Shown one piece after another: positions 1 through 11,112 of a stretch of 64,000 nt of DNA (the first letter of the stretch is position 1; every line of letters starts with the position of its first letter). The stretch is from positions 1 to 64,000 of the forward strand of contig WKLE02002979.1 of NCBI GenBank assembly GCA_014885115.2. Direction: 5' to 3'. The notes under the pieces are model-generated. The model made no database searches. It saw only the letters and a program-made list of their open reading frames with translations, and was not told the DNA's origin. Position numbers and translations under genes: made by a program. The DNA comes from Asterionellopsis glacialis. Taxonomy: Eukaryota > Bacillariophyta > Plagiogrammaphyceae > Rhaphoneidales > Asterionellopsidaceae.

Positions 1-510
1 TTGAGCTCAGATCGAAAAATATCGGCCAAGAGCAAAGAGGGGGGGGGTCAGAGTCTGCGCTAGTCGGAGCTCGTACTCGTAGCCCTAATACGAGGAATGC
101 TATTTATCTCAGCTACCAGGTACGCTACCATGCACTCTAATACTTTGGCTAGTTATTCCTACCGCGGGTTTGAAAAGTGTTGTAGCGGTAATCGGAGTAT
201 CTAATTAACTTTATTCAGTCATATATATATCTTCAAATACTACCGTTAAACCTTGACCTTCACTTCTCCAACACGAGTAGACCTCTCTAGTAGAGTAGCG
301 GCACACAAAGGATGAGAATCCAAGAAGGACCCGCCAGACCAACCGCCCTCTTGTTCAGATCTGAATCTGGCGGGGGTCTCTGGGGAGGGCAAAAGTCGAC
401 ATGAACGAAACTGCACACGACAGCATCTTCTGTCACACAAAATCCCCTGTTATTTCAGTTAGATCAGATCATCATTTCTCGAAAATCTCAGATAAACACT
501 ACAAACGACA
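1..510. other. Gene-free left end
   Basis: No convincing coding region is visible. The stretch has a G-run near 41-47, one copy of the dispersed TACCAGGTAC word at 114-124, and the presumed promoter and 5' UTR of the downstream kinase. The short open frames here have no recognisable content. Confidence 0.5.
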
Positions 511-2558
511 ATGGAGCCTGCACAAGACCAGGATGAGGCTATGGCCGCGGCCGACAAGGAAATGGAAGACCGAGCAAACCGTGCCAAAGCTCTTTTGAGT
601 CAACGCTATCGCGGACTCCGTCATGAACAGGTACGAATAGAGAGTAGTTTGGTTGATTCTGAAATTTCAGGTCCTTACCCGCGGTGAATGAAAATGTACA
701 TTGATGTAGTCTCACTTATTCCGTCATTCTACTTATCTAAATATTATCGCAGGAAGCTAAGCATGCTCGGAAGATGCAGTTGGAACGACGTATGATTGGT
801 CTTCCCGAGGAGAAGAAACAAACTTTGCGATCAGTCTTGGAGCACGAGGAGGTTCAAGTTCAAAAGGAATCTCGCAGAAAGGTTACGACTGCTGACTTTG
901 AAAGTTTAGTGGTGATTGGACGTGGTGCTTTTGGCGAAGTGCGCCTGGTTCGACGCAAGGCAACAAACAGAGCCGATATTAAAATCTTTGCGCTTAAATC
1001 TATGAAGAAAGAAATGATGGTTATGAAAAATCAAGTAGGTCATGTCAAAGCAGAACGTGACGCTCTCGCCACTGCTGACGATAACAACAGATGGCTTACT
1101 GTTCTACACTCATCGTTCCAGGATGAGTCGCATCTGTACATGGTTATGGAGTTCATGCCTGGGGGTGATCTTATGAGTCTCCTCATGAAGGAAGATACAT
1201 TTTCAGAATCTGTTACACGTTTCTTTATGGCAGAAGCAGCACATGCTATTTCATCTGTCCACGCACTTGGCTACATTCACAGAGATATTAAGCCGGACAA
1301 TATGCTACTTGATGCAAGAGGACATTTGAAACTGACTGATCTGGGACTGTGTAAGAAGGTTGGAGACGTTAGTCCGGGTGACCATCCTGAAGTTATCCTT
1401 GAAATGATGCGCAACCAGGGTTTGATGGGTTCCAATGGTCTAGGTGATTTTGAATCAGATATGAATATGGGAGATGGATCCGCGGTGGGGAAACATCGCA
1501 GGCGCGGTGATCCAGAGTCCATGTCGATCGACGAGGCTCCTGATATGGGTCTTGGAGCCAATGGCGCTGGGTCAGCACGACCTGCCAACTTTCCAACAGG
1601 CAAAGCTCGCCGAGAGATGGCTTATTCTACAGTGGGGACACCAGATTACATTGCTCCAGAAGTCCTAGCCGCCCAAAATGGTGCTTCAGGTTATTCTTAC
1701 ACATGCGCGGTTGACTGGTGGTCACTGGGTGTGATTATGTATGAGTGTCTTGTGGGATATACACCATTTTATGCAGAAGATCCAGTAACCACCTGTCGGA
1801 AGATTTTGCGATGGAGACAATGCCTTGAGGTACGTTTTCCTTTGTTGCACATTTGGCATGGCTGATTCTAGAATTGAGATTACGAGTTTTACTGACTTAA
1901 TTTCTTGTCGTTCTATTGAAGATTCCTGCGGAAATCAAAGGCCAGCTATCCCGCGAATGCATCGACTTCCTATCTTGCCTGTTGGCAGGACCTGAGTCAA
2001 GAATCGGCAGCCCCAGCAATGACACTGAATTCGAGAATGGCTTTAAACAAATTGTTCAGCATCCATGGTACAAAGGATTTGATTGGGAAGGCCTTAGTGA
2101 AATTGAAGGCCCGTTGCTTCCTTCCGGTGCTAAAGAGTTTCCAGATTTGCTTGAGTTTTTGAAGTAAGTATTTCAAGCCCCACAGGTGATTTTGATATTA
2201 TAATATCAGCAGTACTGACCATCTTTTAATTCTGTATTTTTGTAGAACATGTCCAAAATCAGATCCTCGTTTCAAGCCATTGATCCAACGTGTAACACAG
2301 AACTTTGATACATTTGAGGACTTTGGAAGTAACCTTGACAATGAAGGTAAGAACGCTTTGGATGATTGTATATTTGGATAAGATTCTTCGTGACCCTACA
2401 GTAACAACTTTATTCATTGATATCTTTTGTTCTTTTTTTAAACAATAAAACAAGGGAGAAAGCGTGTTGACAAGACTCCTCTAGACCAATTCTATGATTA
2501 CACGTATAGACGTGTCCGTAAACCACAAGTACCCAGCCCAGAAGTTTTTGATGGTTGA
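511..2558 (+). CDS. NDR/LATS-family AGC serine/threonine kinase
   Basis: Five exons (511-630, 753-1829, 1922-2163, 2246-2346, 2455-2558) join in frame to give about 547 residues. The N-terminal basic helical region around residues 40-75 ([14 protein letters not shown]) is the MOB-binding segment of NDR/LATS kinases. The kinase domain shows the Gly loop GRGAFGEV near residue 96, the VAIK-type Lys in [14 protein letters not shown] near residue 216, DLG, and the activation segment [12 protein letters not shown]. About 95 residues of acidic, Met/Gly-rich sequence lie between DLG and STVGTP, where NDR kinases carry their auto-inhibitory insert; this one is long. The C-terminal hydrophobic motif FYDYTY is present. 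Known role of the family: Hippo/MEN/SIN-type control of the cell cycle and morphogenesis together with MOB proteins. The start codon is the first ATG that extends the conserved N-terminal helix. Another AGC kinase is unlikely given both end motifs. Confidence 0.93.
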
Positions 2559-2744
2559 ATTTGAAGATTATTCTCTCCTTGATATCTTCAAAGGGTAAAT
2601 AAAACTTATATTCGTACGTTTCAAAACTTAAAACAAATTAATTTTCGTCAAAAAATAATACTTATATTATTCATAATTTCTCTCGACTAAGGCATGTCTT
2701 TTTTCCTACAGCGTGAGGAGTGGCATTGTCTTTTCAGAAATAAC

Positions 2745-2915
2745 TTGCACTTAGTCCTCTTTAGGTCCTACTGAGGGAATAGAAGAGACCAATTCATCCT
2801 ACTGTATGATAGAGGTAGAATTATAAACTAGGACCCTCTAGCTAGAGGTCCCAAAGTCCTTTAGCTAGGACTAGTCTGCAGTAGAGGTCCTTGGTCCTTC
2901 GGACCAAAAGGACTC
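2745..2915. repeat. CTAG/GGACC-rich dispersed repeat, patch A
   Basis: The words TAGGTCCTA, CTAGGACC, CTAGAGGTCC, AGGACTAG and GGTCCTTCGGACC follow one another in both orientations. Several are inverted copies, for example CTCTAGCTAGAG and GGTCCTTCGGACC, so the patch could fold into hairpins. Similar words recur at 36605-36695 and near 6535-6555. I saw no coding potential and cannot tell whether this is a degraded mobile element. Confidence 0.55.
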
Positions 2916-2957
2916 AATTGTGTAAATTATTATGATGAAAAGATTCTTTTAGAGCTC

Positions 2958-3220
2958 TACCAGGTACCAGCAGGTAGTCTGTGAGCTACCGTATGTCGCG
3001 GGTCGGGTAGGCAAGAGTGCAGATGGACGGACCCGTCCGTCTGTGTATCAGTGTCTGTATGATTTTTTTTGTTACATTTATTGAGGATAGGGTGTGTCCC
3101 GCCAAAACAATTGACCATCGCCGTCAGACCATGAAGAGTCTCCCCCCGACCAAAGTCCTCCCTCCCAAGTGCGTGGTCCGCAGCATGGTTTTTCGTGACC
3201 GATGACCTGGTACCAGGTAG
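2958..3220. repeat. TACCAGGTACC palindromic words
   Basis: Contains TACCAGGTACCAG at 2958-2970 and the perfect 14-base palindrome ACCTGGTACCAGGT at 3205-3218. They belong to the dispersed intergenic family found throughout this window. Confidence 0.6.
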
Positions 3221-3360
3221 GCCTCGTACTAGTTCTGGTAGCGTGCGTACGGTACCTCTAGAGACCTAGCAGAACAATAATAATTATATTATTGTGAAGC
3301 CAAGGAGTGATGAGTCCACACTGACTGTATGTCTGTCTATTCAAGTTGCCAAAAAAGTCT

Positions 3361-3384
3361 CTCTTCTCCTCTCTTCTCCTCTCT
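3361..3384 (+). repeat. Short CTCTTCTCCT tandem repeat
   Basis: Two full copies of a 10-base CTCTTCTCCT unit plus a partial third form a pyrimidine tract about 100 bases upstream of the ABC-protein start codon. It may be a core-promoter or 5' UTR pyrimidine tract; function is not shown by the sequence. Confidence 0.5.
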
Positions 3385-3480
3385 TTATCGATCCTTTCTC
3401 AACCGACGATAGGACCTTTTGTAAAGCATTGGCATAGGTCACAAACGGCCAGTTAATAACTGTCCATAAGTGGCGCAACT

Positions 3481-6244
3481 ATGAGTGTTGCTGGACAAAA
3501 TATGACGTCGCCGTGGGGATTTAGCCTTACAACTCATCGAGATCATAATCTTGGAGCAGATGCATTTAGTTACTTCCAGTATGAGTGTTTCATCGCGGCT
3601 GTTTCTATCTGTTTTTGTCGACTGACAATTAAATCATACAAGGAGGAACCCAAGTTGCTGAGTATTTTGTTTTCTTCTTCGTTGGCATTTTTGGCGTACA
3701 CAAAGCAACCGTACGAAATCATTTGTGCTCTACAACTATTTAGCTATGCAGTGCCCATCATTCTCACTTCTCGATACGCACGAACTCTCCCCATTGTGGG
3801 TAAACTGGTCCCCGAAACAGCAACTCGTTTGATTCTAATAGCACTGAGTGCAGCAGTATCACCACTTATTTATCGATTCTTGTCATCCGGGTTGTTTGTG
3901 AATATGCTATCCCTTGTAACTCCCGAATTTGTAAAGAATATTATCTTTGGAATGTTTCCTATTGAAGAAATTGGCGAAGCCTACAAGATCATAGATGCGT
4001 TCTCAGATAGTGACGTTTTACAAAAGCAATTATCAAATCTTCTTTTTGTCACATTCAATATTCAAGTTGGTATCGGTTATCTAGGGATTAATTTTTTGAA
4101 AGAAGAACAGATGAGACGCAATGCTTTGATCCGTATGGAGCTTGTGCAAGGTGATGCCGAAGAAGAAGAAAAGGAACAACAGTCAAACAAAGAAGAATCT
4201 TCTATTACCCCCAAAGGCCGCGAAGGGCTAATGTCAAATGCAGCAAGATTTAAACGAGGAGCCGCACCATTCATTTTCTTTGTAGCTGTACCATACATGA
4301 TTCAGATTATTGCCCTTGGAAACATGAACATGTTTGCCTATACTTGTGTGCGAGATGATATGCATCGAGCTGTACGACTCAACGAGCTTTTTGATCATGA
4401 CACACGCCTTGTTGCAATGGCAGAGGACTCCGCAACATCACCTAGTGCATACGCAACTTCAATGGATCAAGTTGTTTCGACCACGTACGACATGTTCAAT
4501 CGAAAATTGTTCAGCTTACCGAAATTATTGCTACTGCCTGGAGTCATAAGGAGACAACCAATGCTAATTATTCAAATTTTCCCATTCATCTTTGCAAGTG
4601 ACATACTGAAAGCTCGTATTGTAGCTTATATGACATCAACTATTGAACGTCTGAATAAGGAATCGAAAGAGGTATGTTCATGCGACTCGAGACGTAAATG
4701 TTTCCATTTCTCTTTTACTTTATTCTCAACCATTTTCTCTATCTATCTCTCTATCTCTAGATTGATGCTATCCGAAACAAAGTTGAAGCTTTTGATATGA
4801 AAAATGCAGAATTGCTACAACGAAGTGGCCAGGGAGCAACCCGATTCACTCAGCGTAGATGGGAAGAATTGACTGAAGCGATTCAAGAAAAAACAGTTGC
4901 TGCGGAAATGTTAAGACGGACGAAAGGATTTTTTGCTTTTTTGCAACGTAACTTTATATTCGGAGTCTTGATTGATTGTGCACTTGCTACTTTAATTGCA
5001 GTGGGGAAAATTGCCTCTGCGGATATCTTTGTTTTTTCTAGAGCCATTGAAGATGCTGTTGATTTGGTCTTGATGAAAAGTAGGGCAGAATCTGAATTGG
5101 CGGCGATGGATACAGAAATATCGAAATTGAAGGAGCTTGCGGACGTTTGGGAGAGCAGTAAGGAACGTAATGTATTACCGTGCCACATTTCTCCTCCAGA
5201 ATCAGTATCGAAAGGTATCTCTATTCGGCATTTGCAATATGCACGTGGTACAGCAATGGTACGCGCAGAACACATAGATCTCGAGCCAGGCATTTATGCA
5301 CTTACAGGTGGAAATGGATCTGGAAAGAGTACACTCTTCCGTATCCTCATGAGCTGTGAAACGAACGAAAAGCCTATTGATCTGCCGTCAAGTATTGCGT
5401 TGTTGACTCCAGAGGAACCTCTCATCCCAGAGGATGCAGTACAAGAAGATTCATGCAGAGCGCCTGATGACACATGCGAGCCTGATGGAGATTCAAAGGA
5501 AGATGTTGTGCCTAAACTCTCTCTTACAATGCCATCATCTGATGTTGTGGAAATTAGTCAGAATTTTTATTGGCCATTATATTCAAGACCTATCGATTGG
5601 ATATACCAATGCCATCTAGAAGATATTAGCGAGGAAAAACGCGAGGGCATGGTTAGACGAGTAGCTGAAGAATTGAATTCGCTAGAGTTCACTCAATCGC
5701 TTCAGACCTTGTCAACTGACGGAAATGAGACAGATATCTCTGTTACGAAAGGTCCCACTGTGTCACCTGTTGAAGATATGATCGGTCGAATCATGGCTGA
5801 TTTGGAAGATGAAAAAGAAGACTGGTTTAGTGACTTGTCGGGTGGTCAGAAAAGCAAGGTCGAGTTGGTGAGAAAGGTAAGACAGATGATGTATCCTACA
5901 CCCTTTTTATGCTATTTTTTTCTGGTTGCGCCTAACAACTTTTGTTGTTGTCTTTCATCCGTTTCATGAAGGTTTTCCTGAATGATGAATGCCCTAAGGT
6001 TTTGTTGATTGATGAGACAATGGCACCACTTGATCCAACAAGTAAAAGCCTTGTGATGTCAAAAATAAAATCATTTTGTGAAGGGAGCGTTGTGCTAGTG
6101 ATTTATCACACAGATGTCGGTGTTGGAAAACAAGATGAAAATAACGCAACACAAGATATTGTGGAATGCGTCCCAAGCAACAATTTCTTCGACCACAACA
6201 TTCATGTTGAAAATCATTTTCTCACAAACCGTCCTGTTTGCTAG
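3481..6244 (+). CDS. ABC transporter-like fused membrane/ATPase protein
   Basis: Three exons (3481-4671, 4761-5876, 5972-6244) give about 859 residues. The N-terminal ~400 residues contain several hydrophobic helices with an acidic loop (EEEEKEQQ). A further hydrophobic stretch near residues 450-470 and a coiled region precede one ATPase domain. That domain shows Walker A GGNGSGKST (about residues 580-588), a Q-loop-like QNFYWPLYS, the signature LSGGQKSKVEL (about 756), Walker B KVLLIDE followed by the D-loop region, and a switch His in VIYHTD. About 120 residues separate Walker A from the Q-loop, much more than usual, and the extra sequence is acidic. The arrangement is that of a half-transporter that would need to dimerise. 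I cannot place it in a standard ABC subfamily, and the substrate is unknown. All catalytic motifs look intact. Confidence 0.82.
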
Positions 6245-7077
6245 ACTTCCTGAGTTGTAGATCCTAACTCGGATACTTTTTTAAAACTACTAGATACTGA
6301 AACCATTAGATACTTCAGAATATATAAATATATACATATTGTACCGTCTTGTATTCAATTCTATTAAGCTCTAAGCTTTACAGTCAAAAGCTCGATTTCA
6401 TCCAGTGCGGCTGCCGAGGAAGGGACATCTAAAAGAAATAATGTCATCCGATAGCGAACAAGTTAAAACCCTTTCTTTAAGATCATAGCACTAATTTGCG
6501 AATGAAGGATCCTGATACTGTAATTGGTAGGCCTATTTAGGTCCTATTCCTAGAGAGCAGTGATGGAAACTCCAGCGTGTGTGTCAAGAACATGACTAAA
6601 AAAATCTTGAGATTGGAGAATTTACAAAAGCGAACCTTCGCTTCGTTGGCTCTCGTGAGTAGGCGTGCGTCATGACGATGCAACCCGAATATTACAAAAT
6701 TTGTATCCTTTTTCTACGTAATACAAGTACCAGGGACCTCGTACGAGTCGGACCTCTAGTTAGTTACTGGCTGGGCCGTGTCGGAGCCAAGATACAAATC
6801 ATAATAACCTCCCCGCGTACGCACCAGTCCACGCACTCAACACGAAGTTTCTCAGAGAACACATTCTTCAGTGTAGGCTGCCAGCTTTCTCTTGTGGTAG
6901 GTAGTCGGAGGAGTGTCAACACTTCTCTCTAGTTCCGTCCACATCACAACAGATAGACATCACATAACAATCGGCATTGTGTGGATTAGCTTTACTACAA
7001 TCCACTTGACCGTTAAGCATTCAAATTCCAACGCTTAATTTCTAAACGACAGTTGAATCATCTGTGGTCTCGTAATC
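6245..7077. other. Intergenic region
   Basis: AT-rich at first, with 3' UTR-like sequence after the ABC gene. A short GGTCCTATTCCTAGAGAG piece of the CTAG family lies near 6538-6557, and a GTACCAGGGACC relative of the palindromic word near 6727-6738. The final 150 bases are the probable promoter and 5' UTR of the next gene. No coding sequence is supported. Confidence 0.5.
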
Positions 7078-7620
7078 ATGGTTACTTCAAGAACTTGTGG
7101 AAGATGGAGCTTGTCCATTTTGATGTTGGCGTGTGTCTGTTTGAGTGCATCAGCATTCTCACCACTGCAGCCAACGAGTAGTAGAGTTACATGGGGCGGA
7201 AACTCGATTGAGCAGAACAAACTGACACGATGTTTTTTGGATACTTTGACGACTAGTGTAGCAGAAGAAGGAACACCGGTTCCACAAGATAAGAATGGAA
7301 AAGATTTTGTGGTTGGTGCCATCGTTCGGGTTACAGTTGAAAATCTGAAGGCCTTTCAAGTCCCGCCCAAGGGTTTTGGTACTTTTGACGAAAACAAAAA
7401 TTTCGTCCCTGCTTCTGATACGGTAGAACGCGGGAAGAAAAATCTGGCTGTACCTGTTGGACTTCGTGGGGTTGTTAACAAAGTATATGATGTAGATGAG
7501 GTTAGCGCCAATTGGCCAATCCAAGTAAAATTCATGCCAGGCAAGAATGCAGATGAGGGATACGATCCTCCTGTTGCTTTTCTCATGCACTTTGAACCAC
7601 ATGAAGTAGAATGTGTATAA
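7078..7620 (+). CDS. Ferredoxin-thioredoxin reductase variable (alpha) chain, plastid-targeted
   Basis: A single-exon gene of 180 residues. Residues 1-27 form a signal peptide ending in ASAF (24-27), the cleavage motif of proteins imported into diatom plastids, followed by a Ser/Thr-rich transit peptide. The mature part (about 75-180) has VGAIVRVTVENL, GLRGVV, SANWPIQVKF and FEPHEVECV. These match in order the small beta-barrel FtrV core of cyanobacteria and plants, where SANxPxxVKF and a closing HFxxxEV are conserved. Known role: FtrV partners the Fe-S catalytic chain that passes electrons from ferredoxin to thioredoxin for light regulation of the Calvin cycle. An insertion of about 10 residues before the final strand (GKNADEGYDP) is unusual. 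Assignment is by motif memory only; the alternative is another small SH3-like plastid protein. Confidence 0.75.
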   Translation: MVTSRTCGRWSLSILMLACVCLSASAFSPLQPTSSRVTWGGNSIEQNKLTRCFLDTLTTSVAEEGTPVPQDKNGKDFVVGAIVRVTVENLKAFQVPPKGFGTFDENKNFVPASDTVERGKKNLAVPVGLRGVVNKVYDVDEVSANWPIQVKFMPGKNADEGYDPPVAFLMHFEPHEVECV

Positions 7621-8064
7621 ATTTTTTTGCCAAACATCTTATGATTTGCAAGCTAAAAAAGATAAAGAAAATACAAAACAACAAGAACAACATCATCAAC
7701 AACTGTAATTACTAGATCATGGTAGCAAAAACATGACTGAATGTACAATGTTTATTTTACAATATTTGTTTAACTTTAGCTTCTACAACTCTCTTTGTCA
7801 AGGATATATTTAAAATCCTTCCAATTGAGTTTTTTCCCAAAAGAATTCAAGTAGTTTGAATGTAAATGTTTTGCATCCAAGCATGCCATATTCTGTTAGT
7901 GGACTTTTGCATCAATCTGTCTCAAAATATCACAAGCATTAGTTTTTAGAGTCAAACTTCAAACTCTGCGTAAGATATTCGGAAGTGTTACATCTTGGAA
8001 CTGCCGTAACTCCTTATTTTTAACCTTTTGTGAGTTCCTGAGATGTTTTTACAAACCCGAATTC
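7621..8064. other. Convergent intergenic region
   Basis: Lies between the 3' ends of a plus-strand and a minus-strand gene. The sequence is AT-rich with poly-A and poly-T runs, consistent with two 3' UTRs. Nothing else is seen. Confidence 0.5.
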
Positions 8065-10505
8065 TCAATATGCCATGTCATCATCCGTCATTTCAAACAT
8101 CTCCATTATGCGGTCATAAAGGAATTCTTGAGCGTGGACATCGAACATGAAAGTGGCGAAGATTGGAAGTACAGAAACCACCCAAAGGAAGTTATTTCTA
8201 TACATAGTAAGGTCCTTGTCAATCTGTTGGCGATCAACAGATACTCCCAAAGATTCGAGTTCTTGCTTTCGGCGACAATGGGAGTAAAATAACCAAAGTA
8301 ATATGAATGCAAGTAAAAAAAGGTGATAGATGAATTCCAAAAAACTATCAGCCAATAATTTTTTGATTAGCGAAAGGCTCCAAAGCTGAGGGAAAAGGTA
8401 GATAAATGCTATGAGATTCACGGCATTATGCATCACTGAAGGCAACTTGAATCGCGTCATCGCGAAGTGGAGTGTTCCAGTTAAAGGTAAAACTGCCACA
8501 CCTCGCAATATATAGGCGAAATAGCAAGTATCGATATTCAGAGCAAGTAAATAATGAAAGCGATACAGCCACGGAGATGCCCAGCTTGCAGATGCAACCG
8601 CCGTGTCATCCATAGTACAAGGACAGATCTAGAGATGTAAAAAGGAAACAGAAAATCATGAGAATAAGAGACACGTACGTAAAAAAAGGAGTAGAATATG
8701 TTTGTTCGTACCATCGCAATCAAATCCCATACCGATGCTTGCTGCCACGATTTACATGCCACAGAAAAGAAGAAACTACCCATAGCACTATTCAATGCTC
8801 TTGATTGGCAGTTCTTATAAGCTTGCTCCAATTTCTCGCGCCAACGAGAATCATATTTCATAGTAGTCATTTTTTCTTGATGCCTCCTTTCCTTTTGCTC
8901 CTCCTTTAGATGTGTCATTTGATATTCTATTTGCAACCTTCGTAATTCTGATTCCTGTCTTAGCCGGTTCTTCACATAATTAAAGGATAAATCATAAATT
9001 TAAGACGAGAACGAGAAAGGATCAGTACAGAATGAAAATCAGCGAAATTTGTTCGAGAGCTAACTTACCTCACGAAGTGACTCTTCTCGTTTCAATGCAC
9101 ATTGAACGGCTAACTCAGGATAATCCACGGCGTGATTTGCAAAGGTTGCTTGATAAATTTTGATAGTTTGGGCTGTCTTTTCTGCATCGCGTGCTACGTC
9201 GTCTTGTTCACGTCCCGATAAGGTTGTTGATAGGAGAGTTTCATTATTTGTGTTGTCAATAATGGCAGTCTCTTCTTCAACTAATCCAATATCATAAGCA
9301 CTTGCATTGAGATGAACTTGTTCTTTTGTGGATGATGGAGTAAATGAAGTCTCCTTTTCGGTTTGAACAAAAATGTCTTTGTTTTCCTTGGGATCATCTT
9401 TACGAATTGAATTATTTGTTTCTTCGTCACGGACAAAGATCTTGGCTTTCGCCTTTTCTCCTTTAAGATTTGTCGTTGCCTTATCTTCGTTTTCTTCTTT
9501 CGATGAATTATGTTTTTCTGTTTGTGATTGCGATGATTGGCTTGTCATCGTGTTTGAGGCAGCACCAGCTATTTCTTTTTTTCTTTGGTGACACAGTGTT
9601 TGTGCCCTAAGCCAAGTAGTGACTATAAAGGCAAAACCAGCTAGTGTCAATACAGTGAGTATAACTGCGACGGAGGCAGCTGGTGTCGTTAGAATAGAAA
9701 AGGACGAGCATAGTAAATCAATTTGAAGGATCTGAAGTGTGGCAAAAGCAACCAAAAAGATATTCGAATCTTCTGCCAAATCTTCTGGAACTGCCACAAT
9801 CCAAAAAGTGAGTAAAACTGTGCCAAGAGCAGTTTGCGTTGATTTAGTGACTAGATCAGCTCGTGTCGATAGACAAGCAAAGAACCAGAATAGAAAGGCC
9901 TGAAGTGCGGCCAAAGCAACAAGAAATCTCTTGGCTATTTCTATTTGTTCACGAAATGTGACTATAGCTACGCCAAGAGCGATTCGTGTTGATTTAGTGA
10001 CTAGATCAGCTCGTGTCGATAGAAAAGAAAAGAACGAGCATAGAAAGCCGTGAAGTGCGGCCAAAGCAACCAGAAAGATCTTCGCTGCTTCTATTTCTTC
10101 TTCTTTCAGATTTGTCATTGCCTTATCTTCTCTTTCTTCTTTAGTTGCATCATGTTTTACTACCTGTGATTGCGATGGTTGGTTTGTCGTCGTATTTGAG
10201 GCAACACCAGTTACTTCTTTTTTTCTTTCGTGACGCAATGTAGGTGCGAGCCACAAAGCAGTGGCTATAACTACGGCAAGAGCAACCAGTGCCGACAGAA
10301 AAGAGAAGGACGAGAGTTTCTCGCCCCCATGCGAACTTGCCACGCTCAATTTTCTGTGAAGTTTTGCACGCTCGACTTGTAGAGTTTCATCTTTTTCCCA
10401 GATTGCACTCTTTCGAAGTGAGTTGACAATGATGTCGTCAAAGTCGCCGTCACCAACGACATGCCCGTATTGTCTTTTAAAACGATCTGACATTTGGCCC
10501 ATCAT
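8065..10505 (-). CDS. Uncharacterised multi-span membrane protein with internal duplications
   Basis: Three exons (10505-9069, 8969-8712, 8628-8065) join in phase 0 to give about 752 residues. I do not recognise the family. The first half has hydrophobic segments near residues 66-88, 141-160, 176-184, 191-211, 226-238, 248-270 and 278-297. A 50-residue unit is repeated in tandem: 136-185 and 186-235 share FLVALAAL and STRADLVTKST at exactly 50 residues, with a weaker third copy near 244-290. A hydrophilic segment at 89-134 (RKKEVTG, SQSQ, NLK) recurs at 303-348, so a larger block is duplicated as well. Exon 2 encodes a charged coiled segment (RRLQIEYQMTHLKEEQKERR). Exon 3 has further membrane helices and ends in an acidic tail. 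It could be a receptor or channel-like protein; no function is inferred. Confidence 0.72.
9690..10110 (-). repeat. 150-base tandem repeat within the coding region
   Basis: A 150-base unit inside exon 1 of the membrane-protein gene is duplicated: the same GATTTAGTGACTAGATCAGC run starts at 9841 and again at 9991. High nucleotide identity indicates recent duplication or gene conversion. A more diverged third copy lies at the low-coordinate side. Confidence 0.85.
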
Positions 10506-11112
10506 GTGGATGAAGTCAGATCTATAAAATAATGCATCTAACCATGCACCTTTTCTTAGATTGACCCAACCGTGCTTGCTTGGCCTTTGAATGTCGTGTC
10601 GTGGATACAGTAGTCTCTAGTTCAAAAGATGTAATGAGTTCGTACAGTTCTTCGGTAAAAACGAGTACCAAACATACGGTGTATTATCGCTTCTGTGGCG
10701 AACCACGATTTTGTCCAACCCGGGTTTTGGGGGTAAAAATTGGCGAGAAATTGTGAATCGTGACAAAAACGAAAACCCTAAACACTATCGTTGGGTCTCT
10801 CGATTTTCATAGTGTTTTGCTTGGAAGTTTTCAACACATAATAATATAAACATACACAATTTTCACGTTGATTCATCCTCCGGGAAGTTAAAAATCAGAA
10901 AATATTTTTAATAACTTTAACTCTAGATAATTGAAAGATTAATTGTCCCAAGGATGCAGACAGGCAGGCTTACCCATGCGATATGGGGTGATAAAATCAT
11001 TTCCTCTCTTTCTAATTTTATGCAAGATAGAGATATTATTAAGATAATGCTCATGTTACGTCTTTTATAGACCACACTAAAAAGATCCCTATATGCAGAT
11101 ATTATCAGTTGT
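10506..11112. other. Intergenic region
   Basis: Promoter side of the membrane-protein gene and 3' flank of the GPN1 gene, both on the minus strand. The sequence is AT-rich towards 10830-10930. No coding sequence or recognisable repeat is seen. Confidence 0.5.

Larger units (their letters stand above)
2559..3480. other. Repeat-bearing intergenic region
   Basis: No gene is supported. It holds a CTAG/GGACC-rich repeat patch (about 2745-2915), copies of the TACCAGGTACC word (2958-2970, 3205-3220), and a pyrimidine-rich tract with a 10-base tandem unit at 3361-3384, about 100 bases before the next start codon. Confidence 0.6.
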
